Below the pieces are notes generated by a model that was not told where the DNA came from, did no database searches, and saw only the letters and a program-made list of their open reading frames with translations. From positions 62,001 through 126,000 of the forward strand of contig CANTFL010000604.1 in assembly GCA_947650285.1 (NCBI GenBank): a stretch of 64,000 nt of DNA, in the 5' to 3' direction. Source of the stretch: Hyaloperonospora brassicae. Lineage: Eukaryota; Oomycota; Peronosporomycetes; Peronosporales; Peronosporaceae. Of the stretch, positions 34,235 through 46,000 are shown in pieces; the first letter of the stretch is position 1, and every line of letters begins with the position of its first letter. The translations under genes were made by a program, and so were the position numbers.

Positions 34235-36190
34235 GTGAGTTGGCAGTATCGATCGGTTACGATACCTGCTACTTGTTCCTCAGATAATCACCTGAAGAAT
34301 ATCTTGGAACGCCCACACTCACGTGGGTGTACTACGATCGAGTGCGATGGCCTCACTTTTGGTACGGTCGTTAGCACGACTGTACAAGAACACAATGTAG
34401 ATGATCACTACATTGTGGAGAAAGCTCACCCAGATCCTGTAAAAGTGACTTCCCAGGAGGTAATCGAGACACTGAATGTCTTGGTTAATGATGGATCAAG
34501 CGTAGGCGCTTACACGCTTGATCTGGTTGCGCCTCCGAAGTTAAGTTCGGAGATACATCAACTGCCGACGCTAGAACCGAAACGGTTCTTGCGTGATCTG
34601 CGTAGTGGCAAAGTCAAGCAGATCTGTGTACTCGTCGCGGAGGACGAGTACGTTACCGATATTCGATCGGCAACGGTGTTTACTGAGACCGAGAGGGTTC
34701 TCAGCAGTTCATCGATGGACGAAAGCGTCATCGATGAGAAGGCTCGGATCGAGAGATATGAATCTCAATCCTGGGAGTCGCTTCAGGCAAATCCTTATTA
34801 TGAAGATTTGATCGAATTCAAGGATGCGTTCCCTGAATCCGTTCCTTGCGAGTTGCCTATGGACAAAGGCACTCGACACGAGATCGAGCTCAAACCGGGC
34901 TCGAAATATTGTGTCATGAAGCAGTGGCCACTGCCTCGTGAACAAGTGATAGCGATCGATAAGTTTTTCACCGATCGCTTAGCAGCGGGCCATCTGAGGG
35001 AATCGACATCCCCTCACAGCTCTCCGACCTTCTGTGTGCGAAAGGCCACAGGAGGATGGCGGATAGTGCACGCGTTCAACAAGTTGAATGCTGCAACAGT
35101 ACCGGGTCATACGCCGATACCGAGGAAGGACGTAATCATAGATGGTATGTCACAGAGTACCATCTTTTCGCCCATGGATCTGATGGAAGGATTCTATCAG
35201 ATCCTCATGCGTGAACGGGACATCCCGTACACAGCAGTGAGCACCCCCAGCGGTATGCTGTGGAAGTGGCTAGTGATGCCACAGGGGATGAGTAATGCCC
35301 CTGCTACTTTCAACAGATGTGTTACAAATCTGTTGAGACCGGTGCGAGAATTCGCACCGAGTTACTTCGACGATGTGTTCGTCCATAGCCCGGCTATGGA
35401 CGGAAAGACGGACATTGAAGTTCACCGAACTCACGTTCGTCAAGTCCTTCAACTTATGCGCAAGCATAAGTTGTATGCCAACCTCAAGAAGTGTATATTC
35501 GCGGCAAGCGAAATACCACTTCTTGGGTGCATCGTGGGTAAAATCGGCGTACGCCCCGATCCCTAGAAGATCAAGGCGATCACCGACTGGACAGTGCCAG
35601 TCGATGTCAAGGGACTAAGGAAGTTCCTTGGACTAGCGACGTACTTGCACAAGTACTCGCGCAATTACGCCGAGATGACTGTTCATCTTTCTTGCTTGCT
35701 CAAGAAAGATGTAAAATGGTCATGGAACGCTGACTGTCAGCGTTCCTTTGAAAGCATCAAGAAAAGCTTGATGATATCTCCCATCTTGGCGATTGCGGAT
35801 CAGGACAGATCTTTTCATGTGGTCTGTGACGCCAGCGATTTTGCAATCGGCTAATCGTTGATGCAGTATGACACAGACGGCGCAGAGCGCGTCGTCTGTT
35901 ATCAAACGCGTCAGCTGCAAGCAGCTGAGCGCAATTACACAGTGCATGACAAGGAACTCCTTGCCATGAAATATGTACTGGCTACGTTCCGGGTCTATCT
36001 CTTGGGAGATAGACCGTTCATCGTCTATACGGACCATGCGTCACTACGCACGGCCGTAAACAGCCCACACCTATCGCAGAGAATGGCGAGGTGTCTGTCT
36101 TTCTTCGCGGAGTACAACTTCTCCGTGGACTATAAACCAGGACGACTAAACGTCGTCGCTGATGCGCTCTCGCGCCGGCCCTACTTCGAG
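34235..36190 (+). pseudogene. pol: Pol: reverse transcriptase and RNase H, element 3 (best preserved copy)
   Basis: A 443-codon frame (34235-35566) covers the linker and RT, with YFDDVFVHS near 35365. After TAG (35564-35566) the same frame continues through the RT thumb and connection to TAA (35852-35854), then through RNase H (KELLAMKY, TDHASL, VADALSRRPYF) without a shift. This is the least damaged RT of the three. Since only substitutions to stops interrupt it, the damage looks like point mutation rather than frame decay. Confidence 0.94.
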
Positions 36191-38507
36191 CCAACGTCCC
36201 GAGTCAACAGTAAGGCTTTGCCCACTGTTGCGACACTGTCCATCAGTGTGCCGTCGTCACCTTTACTTGACGACGTGCGGAAAGCATACGTAGGAGACAC
36301 AAATCTCCTCCGTTTGATGGGTCATCTTGCGAACCCATCCCGGAAATCCTTGTCGGATTTGCCGGCTTTGTACCTATCCTCATCGGATCGGTACACAACG
36401 CGTAACGGACTGTTATATTATACAGCAGTTGACGGCGACACGCCTCGTGTCGTCGTCCCCACTCATAATGATTTGCGATTACGCATCATGTCCGAATGTC
36501 ACGATACGCCGTCTGGCGGGCATCGTGGCCGAGAAAAGACTTACCTCACGGTCAGTCGTTGCTTTTGCTGGCCCCGCCAATATCAGTTTTTCCGCAAGTA
36601 CATTATGTATTGCTAGGTCTGTCAACAGGTGAAGCCTAGTCCTTCGTCCCGTGCACCGTTACAATCTCTGCCGGTCCCGGCAGAGTGTTGGGAGTCCGTA
36701 TCGATGGACTTTGTCTTCGGGTTTCCCGAATACACGAACAAGAATAATGGTATTCTTGTGTTTGTGGATCGTTTCAGCAAGATGGTACATCTTGCTGCGG
36801 TCCCAGAATCGATCAACGCCCACGGCTGTGCGCGTGTCTTCATCGACACTGTGTTTCGACTCCACGGTTTACCCCGTGAACTCGTGTCCGACCGTGACCC
36901 TCGGTTCACGGCGGCGTTTTGGCAATCCGTGTTCCGCACATTGGGAACACGATTGAAGATGTCAACCTCTGAGCATCCCAAAACGGATGGTCAGACTGAA
37001 CGGGCGAACCGTGTCCTCGAAGAAATTCTTCGTGGATACGTTCACTCCTTTTCACATTGAAGTGAGTTCTTAGCGATGGTTGAGTTTGCCATCAACAATT
37101 CCGTGCATGCGTCCACAACACATACACCGTTCTACGTGAACGGCTTACGCCACCCACGTATTTCCGTCCTCATACAGAGTGACTCTGAGTCTAGGGGGGA
37201 GGGACTTGCTCGATCAAAAACCGTTTTGGCTCTTTCTCATCACGTATCACCGCTCACGCCAATACGTTTGATGCCGATGTCGACGTTGTCGACATCGAGG
37301 AAATCGAGATTAGCAGTAGCGATGACGCTGATGCTACATCAGACAACGATGACGATTCTGGGATATTCAGCATCGTCAATGATTGTTCCAGCGAGGAAGA
37401 AAGCACCCTCGTTGAAGAAGAGAGCGATCTCTTAGCAGTACGAACGAAGCGCAATGAAAGACAAAAGAACGAGTCAGCAGAGAACTTCCTGCTGACTCGA
37501 GAGACGGTAGTCCGTTTCGTTCAGGACTCCATCGCAAATGCGGTGGACCGCCAGAAACGGAACGCAGACAAGAATGGAAGAGCAAATGTTCTTTCATTTA
37601 AGGTTAACGACCTAATACTACTGTCTACGGTAAACTTACCTGGACATGCAGTCACTAGTGTCGGCAGTAGTAAACCACTGCCGAAATGCATTGGGCCATT
37701 TCTTGTGTTGCTCCGCAGGGGCAATGCATACACGATCGAATCGCCACGTAAGATGCGCAAGCATCCTACGTCTTACGTGGGGCGACTCAGGCCGTACTGT
37801 CCGTACGATACTTCTTCTTCCGATTACGATAGCCCCCGCGTTCAAGAACATCCATCAAGTTCTTGCGTTAGCGCTCCAGACGATCCGTCTGGTCGCGTAA
37901 ATAAGAGACCTCAGAACACAACTGCGAGATCTATCCGCGAGCTGTCGCCAGCTCGCCAAAGAAGGAGCGGACGTCGCGCTCGACCTGCAGCTGTGCGACT
38001 GCATACTCAGCGCGGTCCTTCGCACGGTCCGCCTCGTGCTCTTTGCGTTACTTCCGCAAAGAGTCAGTCAGAGCGTAACGTATGTCGCTCTCGTTCTCTA
38101 AATCATCGCACAATTCAACGATTGCGCGATCCATCTCGTGAGGATCGAGATGGTGAGCAGAACGATCTGGAGGAGGTCTTTCTCCTCCACCCCATCCTTT
38201 GGTGGACTCACACGGTGGTCAACGCTTTCTAGTTGAGCGTATCTTGAACCAACGTGACGATTAAGGATCAAGGACGAGCCAACGCGTCTAGTGGCGGGGG
38301 TATCCACCCTCTTGGGACGGCTAGGAGCCTCGCTCCCAGCTGATGATGGATGTGGCCGGTCTCGTCGAGCAGTACGACGAGACACACCATTTGTTGGTGG
38401 AGGGCCATCGTCGTACGAACGATTGCCGCGGTCATAATGGGAATGCAAATTTTAAATCTCTTCGCGCATCTCAGACAAGATGCGCGCCCTCCAGTAGGGC
38501 TGATTAA
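36191..38507 (+). pseudogene. pol: Pol: integrase, GPF motif and chromodomain, element 3 (A-to-B switch inside)
   Basis: HHCC region (ECHDTPSGGHRG ... C-VCQ, with TAG at 36614-36616), core Asp in VSDRDPRFTA and Glu in DGQTERANRVLEE are visible. A TGA at 37058-37060 is shared with element 2. A shift near 37230 leads to the acidic segment. The GPF-containing frame 37543-38232 reads KCIGPFLVL, and divergence from element 2 begins just before it, at about 37687. The chromodomain is broken by shifts near 38200, but YPPS and the tail QYDETHH are present around 38300-38390, and the frame ends at 38507. Confidence 0.88.
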
Positions 38508-39513
38508 GGAGGTACGCCTCCTTAGGAGCGCGGACGGAGTTGTCAACACAACTCAGACACTTCTTTCCCCACGAAAGGCACGGTATACCTGCCTCTCGAG
38601 ATAGTCGGTGTAATTTATACCTTGCACCGACATTCGAATCCTGTCTAAACTTGCTGCGAGCAGCATTAAGTTTGTCCAGCCAAGACTGTCGTCCAACAGT
38701 CAAAATGTTGGCGATAAATGCGTTTCACGCCTGCATCAACGAGTGTGGGTCTTTTTTTCTTGTTGAACTGGAACCATCGATGTCTGAAAAAGACATTGAT
38801 GTAAGAATCATGCTAAGTGCAATAATTCTCTGCACTGACATCAAGACCATGGAGCCTTGATGAGTCAAAAAGTGGGATATGACATCCACCAGTGTTATAA
38901 CCATACCACTCTCTTTGCTCTCTCAAATATGGCATCCATGGATTGAGCTCAGGAGCACATCGGATAGTATCACGATCCTGCTTCTCTTGAGTGGTGACAA
39001 TGTAACCGGCACCACTATCACGACTATGGCTACGATGACTCCGTACGGAGTCATCGACACCCACATGAGGACTAACGTCCTTTTGTTGCACGCTTTCGTC
39101 ATCCGAATACGAGAACGATCGGTTCTATCCAGGTGGCGTGTTCTCGAACTCGTCGGATGAACTGAGCAACTCGTACCGCAGCTCTTTGTCGAGACTCCCG
39201 CGAGGTACATCAGTCTTCGTTACCGCAACCTTCCGGTCGGATTTTACAGACGATTTTAAGTCGGACGGTGCGTCGGAATCGCCCGAATTGACCACGTCTA
39301 TGTCGGGCCCATGGTCCATGGGACTACCACCCGCAGCAGACTGGCGGGTGAAGGAGCTGCACGTGGATGACCACGTGCACCCGCAACTACGGGAGTTGCA
39401 GGCTTTTTGTCATCAACAGCAGGCGGATAACCACCTGTTGTTGAATCTTGTGAGTCTTGTTCTCCGGCTGCACGAATCCGTGTAGCCGCTTCAGTCGCGG
39501 CCTTGCTCGTCAT
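37800..39513 (-). pseudogene. Antisense ORF of element 3 (diverged family B version)
   Basis: From an ATG at 39513 the minus strand reads an Ala/Thr-rich start, NSGDSDAPSD (near 39290), LFDSSRLHGLD (near 38850), FRHRW (near 38780), AWNAF, SWLDKL (38690), GARYKLHRLS, IPCLSW, CLSC, DNSVRA and EMR (38460), then RVDTPAT and the coiled-coil-like tail with LQVERDVRS and LMDVLERGGY. At the DNA level this part is strongly diverged from elements 1 and 2, yet Trp, Cys, Gly and charged positions are kept. Several stops and at least two shifts break it. The position where elements 1 and 2 have TGA is open here. Confidence 0.55.
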
Positions 39514-39634
39514 GGGCTGCGAAGTGGAAATGAGAAGGAAAAGACCAACAATTGCTCCCCGTCCCCAGAGCGACACGACGGGAGTCCCTCTGTCACAACC
39601 AATCATATCATCCACTATAGTGACTGATGGGTAT

Positions 39635-39645
39635 GGAAGGGGTGA
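39635..39645 (+). other. Polypurine tract, element 3
   Basis: GGAAGGGGTGA lies directly before the TGTAACGGGG start of the 3' LTR. Confidence 0.65.
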
Positions 39646-40091
39646 TGTAACGGGGTGAGCCCGTTACATTAAAACTGGTATGAAAGTACCAATTTTTGAA
39701 TATTATCTGTTTTGATAACATTCAGTTAACATAACTCGAAATGCGTGATGTCGTCGGATTGTTATCGCCAAGGATAATATCCGTGGAGGGGTCTACTCCT
39801 CGATTGATGCACGGTGTACATCAACCAACTTAACCACCAATCGCTGCTGGACGCGCGCAATGGGTGGTGAGCAAGGGACCCACATAGGAGAAGATAGTTT
39901 AATATAGTTAGAGTAAGTCAAAAGATGATTTATGAACGTTATAACTATATTAAATAAACAGTTATAATTTTCCCTCAGGACAGAGCTTTCGGGTTCTGAA
40001 TTGCCTACCACTTTCTCGGTTGCCTTGTGTACGCTTGTCGGGCACCCGTCACCCTTGCGTTAAGTTCACGCAAGGAGTGTGCCCCGTTACA
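39646..40091 (+). repeat. 3' LTR of element 3 (family B)
   Basis: It is 446 bp, TGTAACGGGG to CCCCGTTACA. Outside the ends and the core (39834-39870) it is unlike the 5' LTR of the same element. Its last 60 bases (hairpin CCCTTGCGT/ACGCAAGG) match the 5' LTR of element 1. Confidence 0.9.
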
Positions 40092-43000
40092 TCAGACATG
40101 TGTGACTGAACAAGATACATTTTATATGCTTGTTCTTAACAATCAGCGTCACGTAAGGGCAAGCCCGTTATCAAAGCGCGTAAATAGCACTTTGTTCTCG
40201 GTTTAAAGGAAAAAAGACAAAAAGTGCTCACAAAGATGACATGGTACGGGAACTCAACAATTGCTTGCTCTACCGTGTTGACCGTCAACAATAATTCTGT
40301 GCTACAATGCATACGAAGTGTCAGTAAGAAGATGCAGCTCGCCTTTCATTAAGGTGTCATATAGCGTAGCGAGATTACCTGGCGACACTTATTAGTCATC
40401 GTCTCTTTTTCATGGTACATATACTGTTGCAGGCTCATCGCGTGAGACTAGACTGCCATAACGAGATCCAGTAGATTACGCCGTTTCCTGCAATCTGTCT
40501 GAGCAATCAAACGATGTATTCGACTTTTCGTTATTCGTATACGTCTTTATTCTCGTTGCTACGTCGATAGACTTTTCAGGTTTATTTGGCTAACGGTACA
40601 AAATCTTATTACAACATCCTCTATATTTTCTGTGTTGTTCACTCCTGTTATTTTGTTGTATCGTTGGGTGTCATTTCATTGACGTCAAATAACCTTTTGC
40701 AATAAATAAAAAGAATGATTTTGGCAAAAATAATGCTGGAACTCTATTAAATTGATTAACACTTTGGCTTTAGCGTAATAAAGAGAACGTGGAAATTGTA
40801 ACAAATTCGGCTTTTATATATAAAACCAAATATCATAGTACTTTGGAGGTACAATGAATAATAAGTACTGCCGTAAGCATCACGAATTTGCTGTTACGAA
40901 GACTTAAAGTTGTACGATCTGCAATACTCGCCATGAACGGGGCCGAAACTCTTTTTATTTTTTGTGGTTGGGGACGTCATGGTCAATTGGCTCATTTGTT
41001 CGCTAACAATCACCCCGTTGCTGATTCAATGGCACGGAAATTATAGCCACACAGTGCATAAAGAAGATGACATCTTTGTATTTTTGAGATCTAGGCTTCT
41101 CGTGTTACTCCAGTTGTAAAAAAAAACTCTTCATTTGTTGAATTTTTACATTTTTGATAAACAGTAAAGATTTAGCTGTCAAAACTATAAGAATAATGAA
41201 ACTATGATGTAACCTATGTCACCCTATTATGTGACAAAATGCTGTTGATTGGGGTGTGGAGCTTAAATACACTCAAGTACGTTTTCTTGAGTATGTCAGC
41301 ATGAATGATGATCGTACCGTTAATGCTTCAGCGGCAAAATAGTGCGACATTTTTTACAAATCGCGCTGTTTCAGAATGCAGGCCGTAAAATTTATCGATA
41401 GCTGCATGTCGTGCGAGATTAATATCAAGTATTTTAGGGGGTAGAAAGTGGAGTAGCTTGTGAAACAGCTGGGTATAAAGTAGCGTAGCTTACTCGGAAA
41501 TAATATATATATACATGCTTGGTAAAGCGGATACCGCATCGACTAAAATCTCTAGGTGAATTCCATATGGCATATTTATACCCCACAAGTCAAAAAGCTT
41601 GTAGTGATGGCCACTTATTAACAGAAAAAACACTATGTGATATGGCTGCACATCGATCGAGGTATTTAGTGTGTGGATGCCTTCAGACTACACGGGGTAC
41701 TCCGCGAGTACGCTAGGCTCGTACTCCTTGGAGAAGACGCACCCCTCATAACACTATGGGGCTTTTCAGCCTAGTGAGGACCGCACATCGATAGATCCAT
41801 TACGCTGAAAGGCATCATGCTCGATAACGGTATTTACAGGCGACAACTTTATAGTACGCACCATACATCGTTTCTCCAGACCTTGACCCGATCGTCGAGG
41901 GATCCAAGCCAGAAATTGATATCTGGAACGATATACCTTCACATATGTTACCGTGTAATAGGTACCTAGAATTTTGTCTTCGGCGAAAGGTATGTGTCAT
42001 ATCAAAACAACGCATAAATTGATACAACTAAGCGTGTCAGATTCGTAATGTCTGAGAAAATTTGACGATCATGTAAATCGATAAAATATCGCAATTTAGT
42101 ATATGATAGGCCTTGGCTCACCGTTCTTCAAACGAAACCATTTCGTGTTAGCTTTAAATAGGGTACTGAGTCTCGTGCTGTTTCCAGAATGCACTTCAAA
42201 CTCATGTCTTGATTAAATTTTCTGATGACAAGTAATAGGTCAATCTGCGGAATAGGTAAAACAGAAGCTTTGTTTGTATATATTATTTATTTAAATATCT
42301 ATGGGTGGTATCTTGTGCCTTTTAAAAGGGTGACTGACCAACAAAGTCTAAAGAATTGCTACGTTTTATTCCAACAATGCTTTCTCTAGCCGTAAATACA
42401 TATGAGAGTATAAACTAGTACATTCCTTTCCCATCTTATCTGCTGATAGATGTTTGATTTATTTGTGACGAAGCTCGTAATTAAGCTTTATGCATGCATC
42501 TACTTGCGCAGTTCCCCGAAAAGTTATTTTATTCTTAGCAAAAAAAGAAGCCGCTCAATAATACACGCACGCCTTACTACTGCAGTAGGTCTGCTTCAAA
42601 TTCTTTAAGTCTTCTAGTAAGCAGAAGTAGTGCATGTGATATATCCGTAATACCTTCAATATCATAATTTTATACTTTTTATATGAAATCCATAAATCAG
42701 GTTTTTCGCGCTGATATAGCTGAGAAATTAATTAATTAGGCCTAAGGCAATATGATCGTCTGCTGACAATGAATCCATCCTCATTGCTAACGATGCTTCT
42801 CTAAAGATCGAAATTTATATCTTAACCACTCATTTTTACGATGTTCTTATCTTGTCAACTTATTTTGCGATGTTTGACATGCTGATCTTTAACACTAATT
42901 CTTGCGATCTTAAATCGAGCATTTGGTAAGCTTATTGACTATATTTCATTTTGATCATTCACCTGATGCCCATTCTTACAAAATGATTAAGGTAGCTATT

Positions 43001-46000
43001 GTTTGTTTGTCTGCGCGCGGCCTGTCACTTGCCTTTAAAAGATGCGTAAATATTTAAACTGTCACAATATATGGAATTGCGAAGTCATTTTTCAGCATGA
43101 AAATTGCAATATCTATGTATCTAAACCATTCTTCTTACTTCATAAACTGCACTAGCTATGTATTCCTTTCGCTTTGATTTAAAAATTATGAATTTCTTTA
43201 CAACAGAATGGTATTGGGAAGTTTTGCAAGCAAATTTTTACACATATTGTACCGAAAAAAGAAGCTTTAATTGGCCTTTATTACTATCCGCCATGGACAT
43301 CAGGCTATCCATGATTATCAAATCTCAAAGTCAACGGGTCACGTTTCGTATAATTTATCATCAAATTTTACTCCACCTGGCTCCGTTTGGATGCGTCTCA
43401 TATTTTCGTGAATAGCCGGACCGATATGTACGCTACTAATGGTACACTATTCGATGTTAATCTCTATCCAAAAGATTTTGTTTGGCCTCAATGTACAAGT
43501 ATTGTGTCAGCTCAATTATATTGCTAATCTCATACGCATCTCATCATGTATACCACTATATCCGTCTCAATTGCATATATTTAAATATTTAATGCGGTAT
43601 GTTTATAGCCAATGATATGTTCCACAAACATATTTAGATTTTTATATATCGATTGCAACCTTACTTCTCCAAATTCTATCTTTCTTTTTATTTCCAATGG
43701 ACTACACAACTTCCAATTCTTAATTGTCATTGACATCTTTGTACAAATATGGTTTTACATTGCACGGAATGATCGCAGCGATAATGACGAAAACTTTCAT
43801 TTGATTGCAGGCGCAATTTAAATAGTTCACCGACGTTGGACATGCCCAATACGTATGCATTCGTATTCACGCAGATTCCCTTTCATCCTGTCCGCATCAT
43901 CTATACAGTACTGGCTCCGTTTTGCCAGGCTACATGCGACAAAAGCTATATAAAAACAAGACTGAAGGGTATATGTTGTCACGTCTATGTGCGATTCTAG
44001 CGCTTAAGGTTTGGCCACGCTTAACCATAACGGATATTTTAACGGTACATAAACATTTGTCAGCATTAGTGATATTATTGTCGTTAGTAGGATGAATCAC
44101 GTCCGCTAAAATCAAAATGCGATAATTGCAAAATTCTTTTACGTATCGTAAGTCTTTTACCTTCGATACATAATTGTTCTATTTTCACTGAATACTTCAT
44201 CGAACGTTTTACATATTTTCTACCCAAAACATAATAGCGTAAGAACATGTAGTTAATACAAGGAATAAAACTTCGCATGCCCAAGTCACATCTATCATTA
44301 TTTAATCCTACAAATGCGTTGACTCCTTCCTTGCGGAACAGCAATCGAAATGATTACAGCTCCATTACTCGTATACGTCTTGAAAGCGGCCACTTATTGT
44401 ACAAACATAGTTAAAGACTTAAGGTATCATGACCATTAAAGTAAAATTGACCTTGTCATGACTAAGCCTACTACTTTATTAAAAACTAAATGGGGTATAT
44501 TTTATTTGTAGCAGTTTTCTAATATTGGACTGCCATCCGTATGGACACAATTGGCACCTATATAGCTGCTTGTTTATAGCAACGGTATTGTATATGTACC
44601 AAATCAAATCCACAAATGCATGAGCCGCCGTTTCGCATTTATTGGACCAATAATGTACAACAAACTTTACTAATATGGATACGAAAATTTGAGATCGAAC
44701 TTGCCCGGCGATGAGATGAAATCGACAGTCATCGACATTGAATATTTCTTCGGAGTATATCGACTCATTCGGTATAATTCCAATATTGCTAATGCATACA
44801 CATACAATGTAGTGAAACAAGGTTAATGATGTTTTGCGATCAGCGTGCTCACTTTATCCTTAATTTTTAAATTCAGGTGAGGAGACCCAATCTCGATCAG
44901 TGTGCGGACCCCTCATCTCTCGCCTTTATAGTTAGAGAACGATAATAATCTATATCATTTTTTGCAAATCTCATCGGTGCTGGTTCTAGTGCTGGTCTTC
45001 GGTCTTAATATTCAGCCTTGGTAGTTGAGGCTTCATACGAAATTACTAGATAGAAGCGCGCTTCGACCTATAATTGTAAACAGCGCTGTATCTGCTATAC
45101 TTGCAAATTTAAACTGGCGAACCTATATTCTAATCATAATAATTATCCAGACGTGATGCCAGAACCTTTAACACGGCCGTGTGAATTACACATATTTAAT
45201 TTGCTTCAATATTAGAGCAGTTCTAAAGCGACTATTTTGCTACTATAATACCAGGCATAAGATAGTGATGCAAACGCTTAAGCATTTATAACACCAATTG
45301 CGCCTGCCGTGTTCTCTGGACACACTGAATGTATATAAGAAACCAATTATAGCTTCGATAGATCTCACTACCATGTTAACTACATTATGATGCGGCAAAC
45401 TTAGCATTATTTGTAGACAGCACCATTTCCAGGAGGCTAATTGACAAAACATAATGATTTACCACGCCTGATCATTGTATTAACGAATAATATAGCAACC
45501 TCAAGTAAGGCTTCTAATGAGGATAAAATGACATCTATGTCAAATAGGTCGTACGCCCTCAGATCCATTGCAAACTTACCCATCGACATTGCACTGCTTC
45601 ACAGAGATTAACATGTGATGGTAAAGCTTCATACCAGCAACACCATTGTCGCTACGTATCTTTGTTAACCGTTTGGACAGCTGCACGATTGTTTCACGAC
45701 GAGATTTACATCACGCCTTAACTTAGCTCGGGCACCCGTATCGTTTCTCTCGTCTCGTTTGAATAAATCATAGATATGAAATTAAGAGTTTCATGACTCG
45801 AGCTCATCACGTAGAGATGTTTGCGTGCTATCTGAAAGTCTGATGCATGAATAAGTCAAATAAATGCCGATCATTATGCATTGAACATGTAAGAGATTGT
45901 ACAAAACAGAGAAATGACTTCCTGAGTTACTTGCCAATTTGTTCGCTTTAAGTGTTTACTGAACAAACACTGATTATATATTTACAGTAACCGTCGCATT

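Larger units (their letters stand above)
32194..40091 (+). mobile_element. Ty3/Gypsy chromovirus-type LTR retrotransposon, element 3 (mosaic A/B, defective)
   Basis: It has the same domain order as element 2, 7.9 kb. From 32194 to about 37686 it is nearly identical to element 2. From there to 40091 it switches abruptly to a diverged version of the GPF region, linker, chromodomain, antisense ORF and 3' LTR. The 5' and 3' LTRs share little beyond their ends and the core. The flanking 5-mers (CTGGA and TCAGA) do not match. The pol reading frame has no frameshift from 34235 to about 37200 but is interrupted by four stops. Confidence 0.95.

Noticed and set aside
34226..37060. UAG/UAA recoding (stop codons read as Glu) in the retroelement pol
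   Set aside because: Host genes in the window end normally with TAG and TGA, and the stops use several different codons. Point mutation of a shared ancestor is simpler.
41640..41850. GC-richer patch as part of a Copia element or an RNA gene
   Set aside because: No RT, integrase or tRNA-like motif could be read, and a single hairpin (GAGTACG/CGTACTC) is not enough.
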